Assembly: GCF_001077815.2 (NCBI RefSeq)
Contig: NZ_CP011310.1
Coordinates: forward strand, 1,240,001 to 1,304,000
Direction: 5' to 3'
Source of the DNA: Aurantiacibacter atlanticus
GTDB lineage: Bacteria > Pseudomonadota > Alphaproteobacteria > Sphingomonadales > Sphingomonadaceae
Length of the DNA stretch: 64,000 nucleotides
Below, piece after piece: positions 1-8,144 of this stretch (the stretch's first letter is position 1; every line of letters begins with the position of its first letter). The position numbers and the translations under genes are program-made. Under the pieces are notes generated by a model, which searched no databases, was not told the origin of the DNA, and saw only the letters and a list, made by a program, of their open reading frames with translations.

Positions 1-215
1 GGAATACCGCCATTGTCAGGATTGGCAAAGGCGCCAGCCACGCCGGCCGATGGGGTCGGCGTGGGTGTAGGCGATGATGTGGGCGATGGCGTGGGTGTTG
101 GCGTTGGTGAAGTGGCAGAAGGTGCCGGTGCAGGGCTGCTTGAAGACCCTCCGCAACCGGTCAGCAATGCTAATGCGGTGACGATGGGAACAGAGCGGCA
201 CAACCGGAATTTCAT
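1..215 (-). CDS. Lipoprotein with Thr-Pro-rich linker (3' end outside window)
   Basis: The frame is open from an ATG at 215 to the left edge, so only about 71 N-terminal codons are visible. The product starts MKFRLCRSVPIVTALALLTG followed by Cys21, a hydrophobic segment with a clear lipobox (LTGC), so it should be a lipid-anchored envelope protein. After the Cys come a Ser run and a linker of repeated Thr-Pro/Ser-Pro units to about residue 56, then the start of a folded domain (GAFANPDNGG). Such linkers usually tether a catalytic or binding domain away from the membrane. The domain cannot be identified because it lies outside the window. The lipobox frame is preferred over short ORFs in the other two frames, which only show base-composition bias from the repeat. 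Confidence 0.7.
   Translation of the reverse strand, partial: MKFRLCRSVPIVTALALLTGCGGSSSSPAPAPSATSPTPTPTPSPTSSPTPTPTPSAGVAGAFANPDNGGI
50..117. repeat. Low-complexity G/T-rich hexamer-like repeat encoding Thr-Pro linker
   Basis: Imperfect repeats of GGCGTGGGTGT / GGCGATGATGTG type on the + strand encode the Thr/Ser-Pro linker of the lipoprotein on the - strand. It is a candidate for slippage-driven length variation, although the repeats are imperfect. Confidence 0.5.
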
Positions 216-546
216 CGGATCAATCTACCTGCAAAAACGGGAACACGCCTTGCCGCAGCGCCACGGCCATCGAACTCTTGAAGTACAATTGCTGGCGTTG
301 CTGCCTCGCGCTTGCTTCCAAGTCTATTCGTAAAGGCCGCAATTGCGCTGAATAAAGCCGAGTTCCCGACGGACCGTGCCGAGCCTTCGTCAAAGTGTCG
401 GTTTTTCCCCATTGGCCGGGATCTGATCCGGCACTGAGTGGCACCAGAGGTGCGTCAGTGACGAATCAGAACTGCCTTGTTTGAACGCTGCCGCGGTCGT
501 CTACCTTGATCGGTGAGCGTTCTCGACAGTCCGGCGTTTATTCAGA
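216..546. other. Intergenic stretch downstream of the LuxR regulator
   Basis: No supported gene. It should hold the promoter of the leftward lipoprotein and the 3' end of the LuxR-regulator transcript. Short ORFs here have no recognisable product and no good ribosome binding site. I see no strong terminator hairpin. Confidence 0.5.
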
Positions 547-1290
547 TCAGGCGAGCGCCACCTGCGGCTCTACCTCAGCGGTCAGCGGAATCGCTGGCTG
601 CTCTGTGTCTGCCTGTGCCATGTGGCTTGGGACGATGCCGTTATTCACTGCCCAGATTGCCGCCTGCGTGCGGTTCTTCACCGAAAGCTTGCGCAAGGTT
701 GCCTTGACGTGGACCTTGACCGTCGCCTCGCTGATTTCCATCCGGCGGGCGATGACCTTGTTGGCACAGCCCTGCACCAGACACCGCAATGTCTCTTTCT
801 CACGCTCCGACAGCGAATCTGCAAGAACGGATCGCGTGACAGGTGCCAGCGCCGTGTTGCCCACAAAGCGTGGGAGGTAATCGACAAGTTGACTGGGCAG
901 GACCTTCTCGCCCATCGCGACAAGGTGAAGCGATCCGACCAGTGAATGGCAGCCGATTTCCTTGAGGATGAAGCCGTCGACACCGCAGTGAAAAGCACTC
1001 ACCATGAAATCCAGATCGAATTTGGCGGCAAGGACCACCACTTTACAACCCGGAATGGCACCCACCAGCTCCGAAATGCTTTGGCAGTCATGATCGGAAT
1101 CGTCGATGTCGACGACTACCAGATCAGGGGCCTGCGCGTTTTCGACAAGGTCCTGAACATTCTCGCAGGCATCTACCTTGATGCCCTCGTCCATGAGAAT
1201 TCTTTTCAGCCCTTCCCGAGCCAGCATATTGGAACAGATAAGAGAAAGTTTAAGCAAGACCTCTGTGGGCCTTTCCATCAATTCGCGCAT
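547..1290 (-). CDS. LuxR/NarL-type response regulator
   Basis: 247 residues. The N-terminal part (about 12-130) is receiver-like, with Asp61 in VVVD at the expected phosphoacceptor position, but the acidic pocket near the N-terminus is poor (SLICSN in place of the usual DD motif), so phosphorylation is doubtful. The C-terminal part (about 160-220) is a GerE/LuxR helix-turn-helix, visible as SEREKETLRCL, ISEATVKVHV and NRTQAAIWA. A variable tail follows. It is the first gene leftwards of the polysaccharide locus and is a plausible transcriptional regulator of it, but this is inference from position. A dyad upstream (1367-1394) could be its own operator. Confidence 0.85.
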   Translation of the reverse strand: MRELMERPTEVLLKLSLICSNMLAREGLKRILMDEGIKVDACENVQDLVENAQAPDLVVVDIDDSDHDCQSISELVGAIPGCKVVVLAAKFDLDFMVSAFHCGVDGFILKEIGCHSLVGSLHLVAMGEKVLPSQLVDYLPRFVGNTALAPVTRSVLADSLSEREKETLRCLVQGCANKVIARRMEISEATVKVHVKATLRKLSVKNRTQAAIWAVNNGIVPSHMAQADTEQPAIPLTAEVEPQVALA

Positions 1291-1623
1291 TTTTTGCCCC
1301 CAAACAAACTGTTAGGTGATTAGAATGCGACCCCTGTTTTCGTTTTCCCTGCGTCGGAGAAGACGAGCAACATCAACCTGATGTTTCATGTTGCGTTGCA
1401 CCATAGATAGCCCAAAATAGCCATAAAGTCGAGGTAACCACTCAGTTTTATAAAATATTTAGGAATTCCGGTGGGTTATCGTTCCAACAAAGTGATACTT
1501 TTGATCTGCCACAAGTCCAGGAAGCAAGGTTGATTCGCGTAAAGATCTGATCATACTTGTAAATTTGCGACAAATGCCACCAAAACGAATCGCTTTTTGA
1601 AGCTCCGGGCAGCACTGAGTCGA
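1291..1623. other. A/T-richer intergenic region upstream of the LuxR regulator
   Basis: No gene seen. The region is clearly more A/T-rich than its flanks (for example 1447-1470 and 1535-1570). It should contain the leftward promoter of the regulator and the end of the PIG-L transcript. It contains nested inverted repeats at 1367-1394, listed separately. Confidence 0.5.
1367..1394. promoter_or_regulatory. Nested inverted repeats upstream of LuxR regulator
   Basis: AACATCA (1369-1375), a 3-base spacer, then TGATGTT (1379-1385) forms a perfect 7-bp dyad. It is nested with GCAACAT (1367-1373) and ATGTTGC (1388-1394). It lies 77-104 bases before the regulator start. It could be an operator or a 5'-UTR hairpin; nothing in the sequence decides which. 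Confidence 0.35.
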
Positions 1624-2316
1624 TTACGCGCTGCGAACGATCTGGCGCACCAGCATGAAAGCCTCTGCTGCGCGCGCATGAACCGCTGACCCCCGCAAGG
1701 TTGCGAGTGCTTTCAAGGCTTCAATCGAACGTTCTTCCGGGAATGGCCTGACCTGGCTTTCAAAAGCAGCGAAGGCATCAAGCTTGCGACCCAGTGTCGC
1801 AGAGATGTCCACGAATACATTGGGCACAAAAGCTGGAGTGGTCGGTGCGGCAAACCAATTTGTCTCGGAAAGTGTCTCATAAGCCAGAATCTGGCAGGGA
1901 GCGTCATTATTACGCGGGCGCGCTGCCACCATTGCGGCGAGAAAAACAATTTGATGGTCGAGGTGAATATCCCCGATAAAGGGCAGCAGCAGCGTATCCG
2001 GGGCGATGTCGCCGATCAGCTCGGCAAATGCCGAATTGGTCTGCGCCGCTGGCAAAGTGTCAAGCGCGGCTGCCGGAAGCCCCATCTGCCGCGTGTCCCG
2101 CACACCCAATATGTGATGGGCCTTCTGCGTTTCCTGCATCACTCGCTCGACCTGCTCGGCCAGAAAAGCGGGCGGGTTGCCTTTGGTGGCGATGGCAATC
2201 GTGACATCCGCACCTTCATCCACCAGCCGTGCCAGCGTACCGCCGCAGCCCAGAACTTCGTCATCGGGATGGGGCGCGATTGCCAGAACTTTACCGAAAT
2301 GGCCCAGAGTCTTCAT
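1624..2316 (-). CDS. PIG-L (LmbE-like) family deacetylase
   Basis: 230 residues. The zinc-binding signature AHPDDE is near the N-terminus (residues 14-19) and a second His motif (DIHLDH, about 116-121) supplies the remaining ligand, as in the PIG-L/LmbE family. This family hydrolyses N-acetyl groups from amino sugars or conjugates. It starts immediately after the stop of the formyltransferase gene and is the last gene of a three-gene leftward operon with a formyltransferase and a GT4. A likely role is removal of an acetyl group from an amino sugar of the polymer or its precursor, possibly before or after N-formylation. The substrate is not determined by sequence. Confidence 0.85.
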   Translation of the reverse strand: MKTLGHFGKVLAIAPHPDDEVLGCGGTLARLVDEGADVTIAIATKGNPPAFLAEQVERVMQETQKAHHILGVRDTRQMGLPAAALDTLPAAQTNSAFAELIGDIAPDTLLLPFIGDIHLDHQIVFLAAMVAARPRNNDAPCQILAYETLSETNWFAAPTTPAFVPNVFVDISATLGRKLDAFAAFESQVRPFPEERSIEALKALATLRGSAVHARAAEAFMLVRQIVRSA

Positions 2317-3228
2317 TCAAGGAATGTCCCGCAAATATGAATGGAGCGGCGGCTTCTTGCCCGACTCGCTCTCCCAACTATCCACCTTCAAGAGGTGATC
2401 CGCGGTCTTGACCACGAAACCGCTGTCGTGATGCAGAACAATCTGGCCGGTGCCAGCATGATACAATTTTTCGCCATCTATCAGGCTGGCCTTCCAGATA
2501 GTCACCTTGTCCTTGCCGGAATAGCTGAAAGCGCCGGGATAGGGTTCACCCACGGCACGAACCAGCCTCTCTATATCGGCGGCTGGGCGGTGCCAGTCGA
2601 TAAGACCGTCCGCAGCGGTGCGCTTTGTCGCCCATGTGGCATAGCGTTCATCCTGCGGTTGGCGCGGAAGATACCCCGAGGCCAGCTTCGCCAGGGTCCT
2701 GTCGAGCATGATGTGGAGCGCCATCTGGTGCCCATCATAAAGCGTACGTGCGGTTTCATCACTTGCGACATGGAAATAATGCTGATCTATCAAATCGCCA
2801 TCATCAGCACCCTTGCCCAGCCAGAACAGCGATCCGGCGGTAATCTTTTCATCGAGTAGAATGGTCCATGCAAGCGGCGCCCTGCCGCGCAATCTTGGCA
2901 ATGCGGCCGGATGGTAGCCGATGATCCGGTCTGGCGTGAGCTGCATGAATTCAGGCCCGCAGATTTGCGACCAGCCGATCACGAATATGAAATCGGCATC
3001 CACGTCCCTCATCGCAGCAAGACAATCAGGAGCATTGGCATTCTTCGTATGCAAAATCTGCGCGCCTGCTTCTTGCGCGACATGGTCAAGATCTACAAAA
3101 TCGGAATGCCTCCCCGATGCTTCGGGCGGGAGCGTCACCACCAGTTCAAGCGACCAGCCTTGCGCGGCTGCTATACGCCGCGCGGCCAATTCTGTGCTGC
3201 CTACGGCGCCAAGCAGGATACACTTCAA
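2317..3228 (-). CDS. Sugar N-formyltransferase (methionyl-tRNA formyltransferase-like)
   Basis: 303 residues with the 10-formyl-THF transferase fold. The family loop is visible as GYHPAALPRLRGRAPLAW (about 103-120) and the downstream catalytic Asp sits in GADDGDLIDQ. Compared with ArnA/Fmt (N-x-H ... D triad) the His and Asp are kept, but the Asn position is Gly (IGYH instead of FNLH or INVH). The related group with IGYHP/IGFHP loops is, as I recall, used in nucleotide-sugar formylation, so activity is still likely. The C-terminal part is a short Fmt-C-like domain. Its start overlaps the GT4 stop by 4 bases. With the dehydratase and aminotransferase on the other strand it could make a formamido-dideoxy sugar. 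Confidence 0.8.
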   Translation of the reverse strand: MKCILLGAVGSTELAARRIAAAQGWSLELVVTLPPEASGRHSDFVDLDHVAQEAGAQILHTKNANAPDCLAAMRDVDADFIFVIGWSQICGPEFMQLTPDRIIGYHPAALPRLRGRAPLAWTILLDEKITAGSLFWLGKGADDGDLIDQHYFHVASDETARTLYDGHQMALHIMLDRTLAKLASGYLPRQPQDERYATWATKRTAADGLIDWHRPAADIERLVRAVGEPYPGAFSYSGKDKVTIWKASLIDGEKLYHAGTGQIVLHHDSGFVVKTADHLLKVDSWESESGKKPPLHSYLRDIP

Positions 3229-4442
3229 AGTGATGGTCCCACTTCCTTGTTCTTGCCGACCACAGACATGGTGGGGGGTGCATCAGGGACGATTGACGAT
3301 GCAGAGCGTTTCTGCACGCGATCAATCAAGCCCATTTCAGTGAGCAGGATGCGATTGACGAGACGCACGTCATAGCGCGTTTCGGCAATTGCGCGCGCGG
3401 CGTTACCCATCGAAATTACCAGTTCCGGCTGGTTTACAAAACGCATCATCGCCCCGGCCAGATCGGCTGCATCCATTGGCGCGACAAGAAAGCCGTTTTC
3501 GCCTTCTTCGATAGGGTCGCGGCAACCGGGCAAATCCGTAGTGATGACCGCGCGACCGCTCGAAAGTGCCTCCAATATCGTGCGAGGCAGACCTTCTCGG
3601 TAGAAGGATGGCAGCACGAAGACAGAGCATTTGCGCAGATAGGGCCGCACATCATCTGTCCCCGGCACAAATTCGACATCATCTTCGCCAAACAGTTTTT
3701 CGCAGCTTGCCTCGTCCAGACCTTCGGGATTTTCGTTTTCGCAACGACCCACAATGGTAAAGCTGCAATCCCCCCCCTGTGCGCGTACCATCCGCGACGC
3801 CTCGAGAAACTCCATGATGCCCTTGTTCTTCATTAGCCGGCCAATCAGCAGGAAATTCAGCTTTTCGGTTGGCGGCGTGGTATTGGCATAGCGATCGAGC
3901 GAAACGCCTGATCCGGGCACCTGCATCACATTCTGCTTTTCGGTCACAATGCCGAACCGGATCATGTCCGCGCGATCATCCGCGTTAAAGACAAATGTCG
4001 CGTGTGCCCGCCGCAATGCCTCTCTGTATAGAACGGAAATCACCCGGCGAAGCGGCGCGGGGAAGGTGGACTGCGGGCTGAAGACATGGCCCAGGCCGGA
4101 CATCAATGCGTAAAATGGGCGACCGCCCGCAATACGCGCTGCAAGCCCACCATAGATGATCGGCTTTTGCGTATAGGCGAGAACTATGTCCGGCTTCTCC
4201 TGGCGCATCAAGCGCACATAATCTGCCAATAGCTTCAGATCTGCGAAAGGCGAGGTTCCCGTCCTGCTCATCGGCGTATGTGCAAAAGAGGCGCCCCAAC
4301 TTTTCAGCCGCTGCTCGGTCACACTATCGCGGTCAGGCGCGCAGGCAGTGACCTGATGGCCAGCGCCAAGCATGGCCTGCAACAAGTCCCCGCGGAAATT
4401 TGTGAGCGAATAGGCGAGACTGGAGAGGACGAGGATCTTCAT
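3225..4442 (-). CDS. Glycosyltransferase family 4 (PglA/WbpH-like)
   Basis: 405 residues. The N-terminal Rossmann domain starts MKILVLSSLAYSLTNFRG and the C-terminal GT-B domain has IGRLMKNKG and the nucleotide-sugar binding region YREGLPRTILEALSSGRAV followed by TDLPGCRD, characteristic of GT4 enzymes that extend polyprenyl-diphosphate-linked oligosaccharides in protein-glycan and O-antigen loci. It is the first gene of a leftward operon with the formyltransferase and PIG-L genes. It probably acts on the cytoplasmic face of the inner membrane, adding the second or a later sugar. The final 20 or so residues look unstructured. Donor and acceptor are unknown. Confidence 0.85.
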   Translation of the reverse strand: MKILVLSSLAYSLTNFRGDLLQAMLGAGHQVTACAPDRDSVTEQRLKSWGASFAHTPMSRTGTSPFADLKLLADYVRLMRQEKPDIVLAYTQKPIIYGGLAARIAGGRPFYALMSGLGHVFSPQSTFPAPLRRVISVLYREALRRAHATFVFNADDRADMIRFGIVTEKQNVMQVPGSGVSLDRYANTTPPTEKLNFLLIGRLMKNKGIMEFLEASRMVRAQGGDCSFTIVGRCENENPEGLDEASCEKLFGEDDVEFVPGTDDVRPYLRKCSVFVLPSFYREGLPRTILEALSSGRAVITTDLPGCRDPIEEGENGFLVAPMDAADLAGAMMRFVNQPELVISMGNAARAIAETRYDVRLVNRILLTEMGLIDRVQKRSASSIVPDAPPTMSVVGKNKEVGPSL

Positions 4443-4834
4443 TCAAACGCTCTCCTGCAAGACTCTGAAAGCGCATTTGCCAAGCGGATTGTCCAACTTT
4501 CCGGTCCATTGCACATTTTTTGTCATTAGCCGCAAGGATGGACGCAGCCTCCGCCATCAGCAACCGCTGCAGAGGGTTATCACCCTAAAGAGATGCGAAT
4601 GTTTCGCATGGTGAAAATTGGAAGTCATTGCGGCGTATTTTCGCAAGGAATTGTCGATTCTGGATTGTCCACTGCTGTCGGCAGCTGGAGTCTCACTAAT
4701 CTGGCTAGTGTCTGCTTGCACAGGTGCATGGCGACGGCGGTGCTCATAATCTACGGCTTCGCACTGGCTGCTGCTGCCATATCGGTATCGGGGGCATGCG
4801 ATCTTGTTTTGTAATTGCCCATGATCGGACGGAG
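4443..4834. other. Divergent intergenic region between GT4 and CapD-like operons
   Basis: 392 bases without a supported gene. It must hold the promoters for the leftward GT4 operon and the rightward dehydratase operon. Two close inverted repeats (4573-4586 and 4593-4609) lie near its middle and are listed separately. The rightward reading frame is open back to 4724, but its upstream codons (Cys-rich, His-rich) look non-coding. Confidence 0.5.
4573..4609. promoter_or_regulatory. Two tandem inverted repeats in divergent promoter region
   Basis: AGGGT (4573-4577), TATC, ACCCT (4582-4586) is followed 6 bases later by ATGCGAA (4593-4599), TGT, TTCGCAT (4603-4609), the latter a perfect 7-bp dyad. 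Their central place between two divergent polysaccharide operons makes them candidate operators or short hairpins. No known regulator consensus was recognised. Confidence 0.35.
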
Positions 4835-6931
4835 ATGAATGAATCTGCACACAGCTTTAGTCCAGACCCTGCCGGAAGCGGGGGAGAGGCGCATAATGAC
4901 AATACGGATCCCGGCATGGAAAGCCATGCCCGCGACCTGCCCGAAAGGTCTTTCACCTTTCGTCAGCTGATCCGTCTTGCTGCGGTTTTCCTGATGGACT
5001 TTACCGCGGTTGCGCTGACCCTTTGCGTGGCCTTTTTGTTGAAGCAGGGTTTTCCATTTGGGGACTTTCTTTCGACAGCCGGCTTCGTGATCGGATTTGC
5101 GGCAATAGCATCTGCCTGCTTTGTCTTATCGGGACTGTATTCGAGAAGCTGGCGCTTCGTGAACTTCTCCCATTCAGTCTATCTGGGTGCGGTCGTTCTT
5201 GCTTCTCTGGCGCTTGCCTGGGCAGTCACCTTGTTCCTTCCTGCCCTGCGCGCGATGGGCAGCGAACTCATTCCCGTGACGATAGTGCATTGGGCGCTTG
5301 CCACCGTGAGCCTGCTCGGCATGCGCATGGCGCGGCGTGCATATTGTGAATGGCGCGACAGGCGTCAGGTGCATGGCACTGGCAGATCGCTGGCCGGACC
5401 TGTTCGCACTGCCATCGTGATTGCATCTTCGCAATGGGCGCGGGTATCCATCGATATGGCAAATACGCAGGAAACGTCATTGGTCAGGATCGCCGGCGTG
5501 CTTCTGCCCCAGCGTGACCATACTTTGCGTTCCATCAACAACGTGCCCGTGCTGGGTAGCCAGCATGACCTTGCCCAGGCTGTCGACCTGCTCAGCCGAC
5601 AGGGCATTACTATCGAACATGTAGTGGTATGCGATGACGGTACCTATCTGGGTAATCGCGATATTACGCAGATCATCCATATGGGGCGCGAACTTGGCCT
5701 TGAAGTTTCACGTGTGCACGATCCCCTGGCCCAATTGCTGCAACATTCCTCCCATCGCGAGCATAAGAAGGTCCCGGTCGAGGCATTACTGGGCAGAAGC
5801 GAGTGTGACCTCGATAGCCAGGCTGTCTTGCGCCAGGTAGCCGGCAGCGTGGCGCTGGTGACAGGGGCTGGCGGAACGATTGGATCGGAGCTGTGCTGGC
5901 AGATCGCCGGAGTAGAGCCAGCAAAGCTGGTGCTCGTCGATAATAGCGAGTTCAATCTCTACACGATTGAAGCAAAGCTGCGCGAAAGCTTCCCTGATCT
6001 CGATATCGCGCCAGAAATCGTGGATGTGCGTGACAAGGCCAGCGTGAATAGACTGTTCAGTAAGCATAGTCCGTCCATGGTCTATCACGCAGCTGCACTT
6101 AAGCATGTGCCCATTGTGGAGGGTAATGCCTGTGCAGGGGCGATGACCAATATCATCGGCACACGTAATATTGCCGACGCAGTCTGCGAATATTCCGCCA
6201 AGGCGATGGTACAGGTTTCTTCCGACAAAGCAGTCAACCCCATCGGTGCGATGGGCGCGACCAAGCGGGTAGGCGAACTTTACAGTCAGGCGCTGGATTT
6301 GTGCGGCGTGGACGATCCCGATGCGCCGCGCTTCATGACGGTGCGGTTCGGTAATGTCCTCGGCTCAAGCGGATCCATCGTGCCGCTGTTCGAGCGCCAG
6401 TTGAAAGAAGGTAGGCCACTCACCGTCACCCACCCTGACATCGAACGCTATTTCATGACCGTGCGTGAGGCGGTGCAACTGATATTGCAAAGCAGCTCTG
6501 CCGCGTTGGAACAGGAAACGCGCCGCGGTTCCATCTTCGTTCTCGATATGGGCGATCCTGTCAGGATCGTTGATCTCGCACGACGCATGATCACGCTGTA
6601 CGGGCTCGAACCGGAAGTGGATGTGCCGATTGAATTTGTCGGCCTGCGTCCCGGGGAAAAACTTTATGAAGAGCTTTTTGATGGATGCGAGGAACGGCTC
6701 CCGTCCGAAATCTCCGGCATTTTTGAAGCGCGGTCTCGTCCTATTCCATTGCCACTGATATCCATGGCGATCGATCGGCTCAATGATCTGGCAGCCGAAG
6801 GTGAGGACGAAGATGTAAAGCATCTCTCCCATTCCATCGCCCGCTATCCGGCAGGGGATGACAAGGCTGGTATATTGGCGTTGATACTGAACCTTACTCC
6901 CAGTATCCCGCAAGACCAACTCCATCACTGA
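4835..6931 (+). CDS. CapD/FlaA1/PglF-type nucleotide-sugar 4,6-dehydratase, membrane-bound
   Basis: 698 residues from the ATG at 4835, preceded by CGGACGGAG. Four transmembrane helices (about residues 45-165) are followed by a CoA-binding-like domain and a C-terminal extended SDR. The SDR shows TGAGGTIGSE (about 342), SSDKAVNPIGAMGATKR (about 461-477), where Met replaces the usual Tyr of YxxxK as in FlaA1/PglF dehydratases, and RFGNVLGSSGS. Such enzymes convert UDP-GlcNAc (or UDP-GalNAc) to the 4-keto-6-deoxy sugar at the inner membrane. The adjacent aminotransferase fits the next step. An in-frame ATG at 4916 is an alternative start that would shorten the N-terminus without touching the helices. 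Confidence 0.9.
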   Translation: MNESAHSFSPDPAGSGGEAHNDNTDPGMESHARDLPERSFTFRQLIRLAAVFLMDFTAVALTLCVAFLLKQGFPFGDFLSTAGFVIGFAAIASACFVLSGLYSRSWRFVNFSHSVYLGAVVLASLALAWAVTLFLPALRAMGSELIPVTIVHWALATVSLLGMRMARRAYCEWRDRRQVHGTGRSLAGPVRTAIVIASSQWARVSIDMANTQETSLVRIAGVLLPQRDHTLRSINNVPVLGSQHDLAQAVDLLSRQGITIEHVVVCDDGTYLGNRDITQIIHMGRELGLEVSRVHDPLAQLLQHSSHREHKKVPVEALLGRSECDLDSQAVLRQVAGSVALVTGAGGTIGSELCWQIAGVEPAKLVLVDNSEFNLYTIEAKLRESFPDLDIAPEIVDVRDKASVNRLFSKHSPSMVYHAAALKHVPIVEGNACAGAMTNIIGTRNIADAVCEYSAKAMVQVSSDKAVNPIGAMGATKRVGELYSQALDLCGVDDPDAPRFMTVRFGNVLGSSGSIVPLFERQLKEGRPLTVTHPDIERYFMTVREAVQLILQSSSAALEQETRRGSIFVLDMGDPVRIVDLARRMITLYGLEPEVDVPIEFVGLRPGEKLYEELFDGCEERLPSEISGIFEARSRPIPLPLISMAIDRLNDLAAEGEDEDVKHLSHSIARYPAGDDKAGILALILNLTPSIPQDQLHH

Positions 6932-6944
6932 AGGGGCTCTATTG

Positions 6945-8144
6945 ATGCAACCAGATAAGGCCCAGTTGCAGGAACCCCTGATCCCCGTGGCGAGCAAATG
7001 GCCCCGTCACGAGCAGGATGAAATAGATGCGGTTACAAGGGTGCTTGCATCGGGCAAGGTCAATGGGCTGGTCCACGGGATTGAAACGGCAGCATTCGCA
7101 CAGGAATTTGCCGAATTTACAGGTGCACAGCACGGCATTTGCATGGCCAATGGCACTGTCACGCTTGAAATAGGGCTGCGTGCACTCGGCATCGGCGCTG
7201 GTGACGAGGTGATCGTTCCTGCAAGAAGCTTCTTCGCCACCGTCAGCTGCGTATTGGCGGTCGGGGCAACACCTGTCTTTGCCGATATCGATGCTGTCAG
7301 CCAGAATATCGATCCCGCTTCTGTCGAGCAATTGATAGGCCCGAAGGTTCGTGCGGTGATCTGCGTGCATCTGGCTGGCTGGCCTTGCGACATGGCGCGG
7401 CTGACCAAGCTTTGCGAGGATCACGGCCTGTTTCTGGTGGAAGACTGCGCGCAGGCACATGGCGCCACGATCGATGGTCGCATGGCAGGCTCTTTCGGCG
7501 ATATTGGTTCGATGTCCTTCTGTACGGACAAGATCATGTCAACAGGGGGCGAAGGTGGATTGCTGCTGGTGCGCAACCAGGATGTTTTCGAGCGTGCCTG
7601 GTCGCTGAAGGATCATGGCAAGAACCGCGCCCTGCTGACGGACGGCAAGGGAAAGGCTGGTCAGTTCCGCTTTATCCATGATAGCTGCGGTACCAATGCG
7701 CGCATGACAGAGATGCAGGCCGCCATCGGCCGCATCCAATTGCGCAAATTGCCTGACTGGTTGCGCACACGCCGCCGCAACGCTGCTTTGCTAACCGATC
7801 TGCTTAAGGATCATCCACTGGTTGATGCGCCGGCAGTGCCCGAAAGCGTGGAGCACGCGTGGTACAAATATTACCTGCTTCTCAAACCACATATTGCTTC
7901 GCCTGACGAAGTCCGGTCTAGCATTATTGCAGACCTTATCGCCATGGATATTCCCTGTGGGAGCGGGTCCTGCCCGGATATGAGTCAGGAGCTTGGAATA
8001 GCGTCCATGGCGCCGCGCAAGGATGGTGCGCTGGAAGGGGCAAACGCCGTTGGGGAACGCACCATCATGCTGCCGATAGATCATACGCTGGAAAGCGATG
8101 CTATCCAGGCAATGGCAGAGGCCTTGTGGGCAATTGCGGGATGA
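6945..8144 (+). CDS. DegT/DnrJ/EryC1/StrS aminotransferase (PglE-like)
   Basis: 399 residues. The start ATG at 6945 has AAGGGG eight bases upstream; a TTG at 6942 is possible. PLP-binding features are EDCAQAHGA (about 161-169) and the Schiff-base Lys at about 195 in CTDKIMSTGGEGG. The family transfers an amino group from glutamate to 4-keto (or 3-keto) nucleotide sugars. Lying 13 bases after the 4,6-dehydratase, it should make a UDP-4-amino-4,6-dideoxy-HexNAc. No PglD-type acetyltransferase is present, but a formyltransferase is encoded divergently. Its stop overlaps the next start (ATGA). Confidence 0.9.
   Translation: MQPDKAQLQEPLIPVASKWPRHEQDEIDAVTRVLASGKVNGLVHGIETAAFAQEFAEFTGAQHGICMANGTVTLEIGLRALGIGAGDEVIVPARSFFATVSCVLAVGATPVFADIDAVSQNIDPASVEQLIGPKVRAVICVHLAGWPCDMARLTKLCEDHGLFLVEDCAQAHGATIDGRMAGSFGDIGSMSFCTDKIMSTGGEGGLLLVRNQDVFERAWSLKDHGKNRALLTDGKGKAGQFRFIHDSCGTNARMTEMQAAIGRIQLRKLPDWLRTRRRNAALLTDLLKDHPLVDAPAVPESVEHAWYKYYLLLKPHIASPDEVRSSIIADLIAMDIPCGSGSCPDMSQELGIASMAPRKDGALEGANAVGERTIMLPIDHTLESDAIQAMAEALWAIAG

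Noticed and set aside
13..333. Rightward Gly-Val-rich ORF of 106 codons
   Set aside because: It is the antisense reading of the Thr-Pro linker of the lipoprotein. The lipobox frame on the other strand is far better.
946..1323. Rightward ORF of 125 codons opposite the LuxR regulator
   Set aside because: Antisense to a recognised response regulator with receiver and LuxR motifs.
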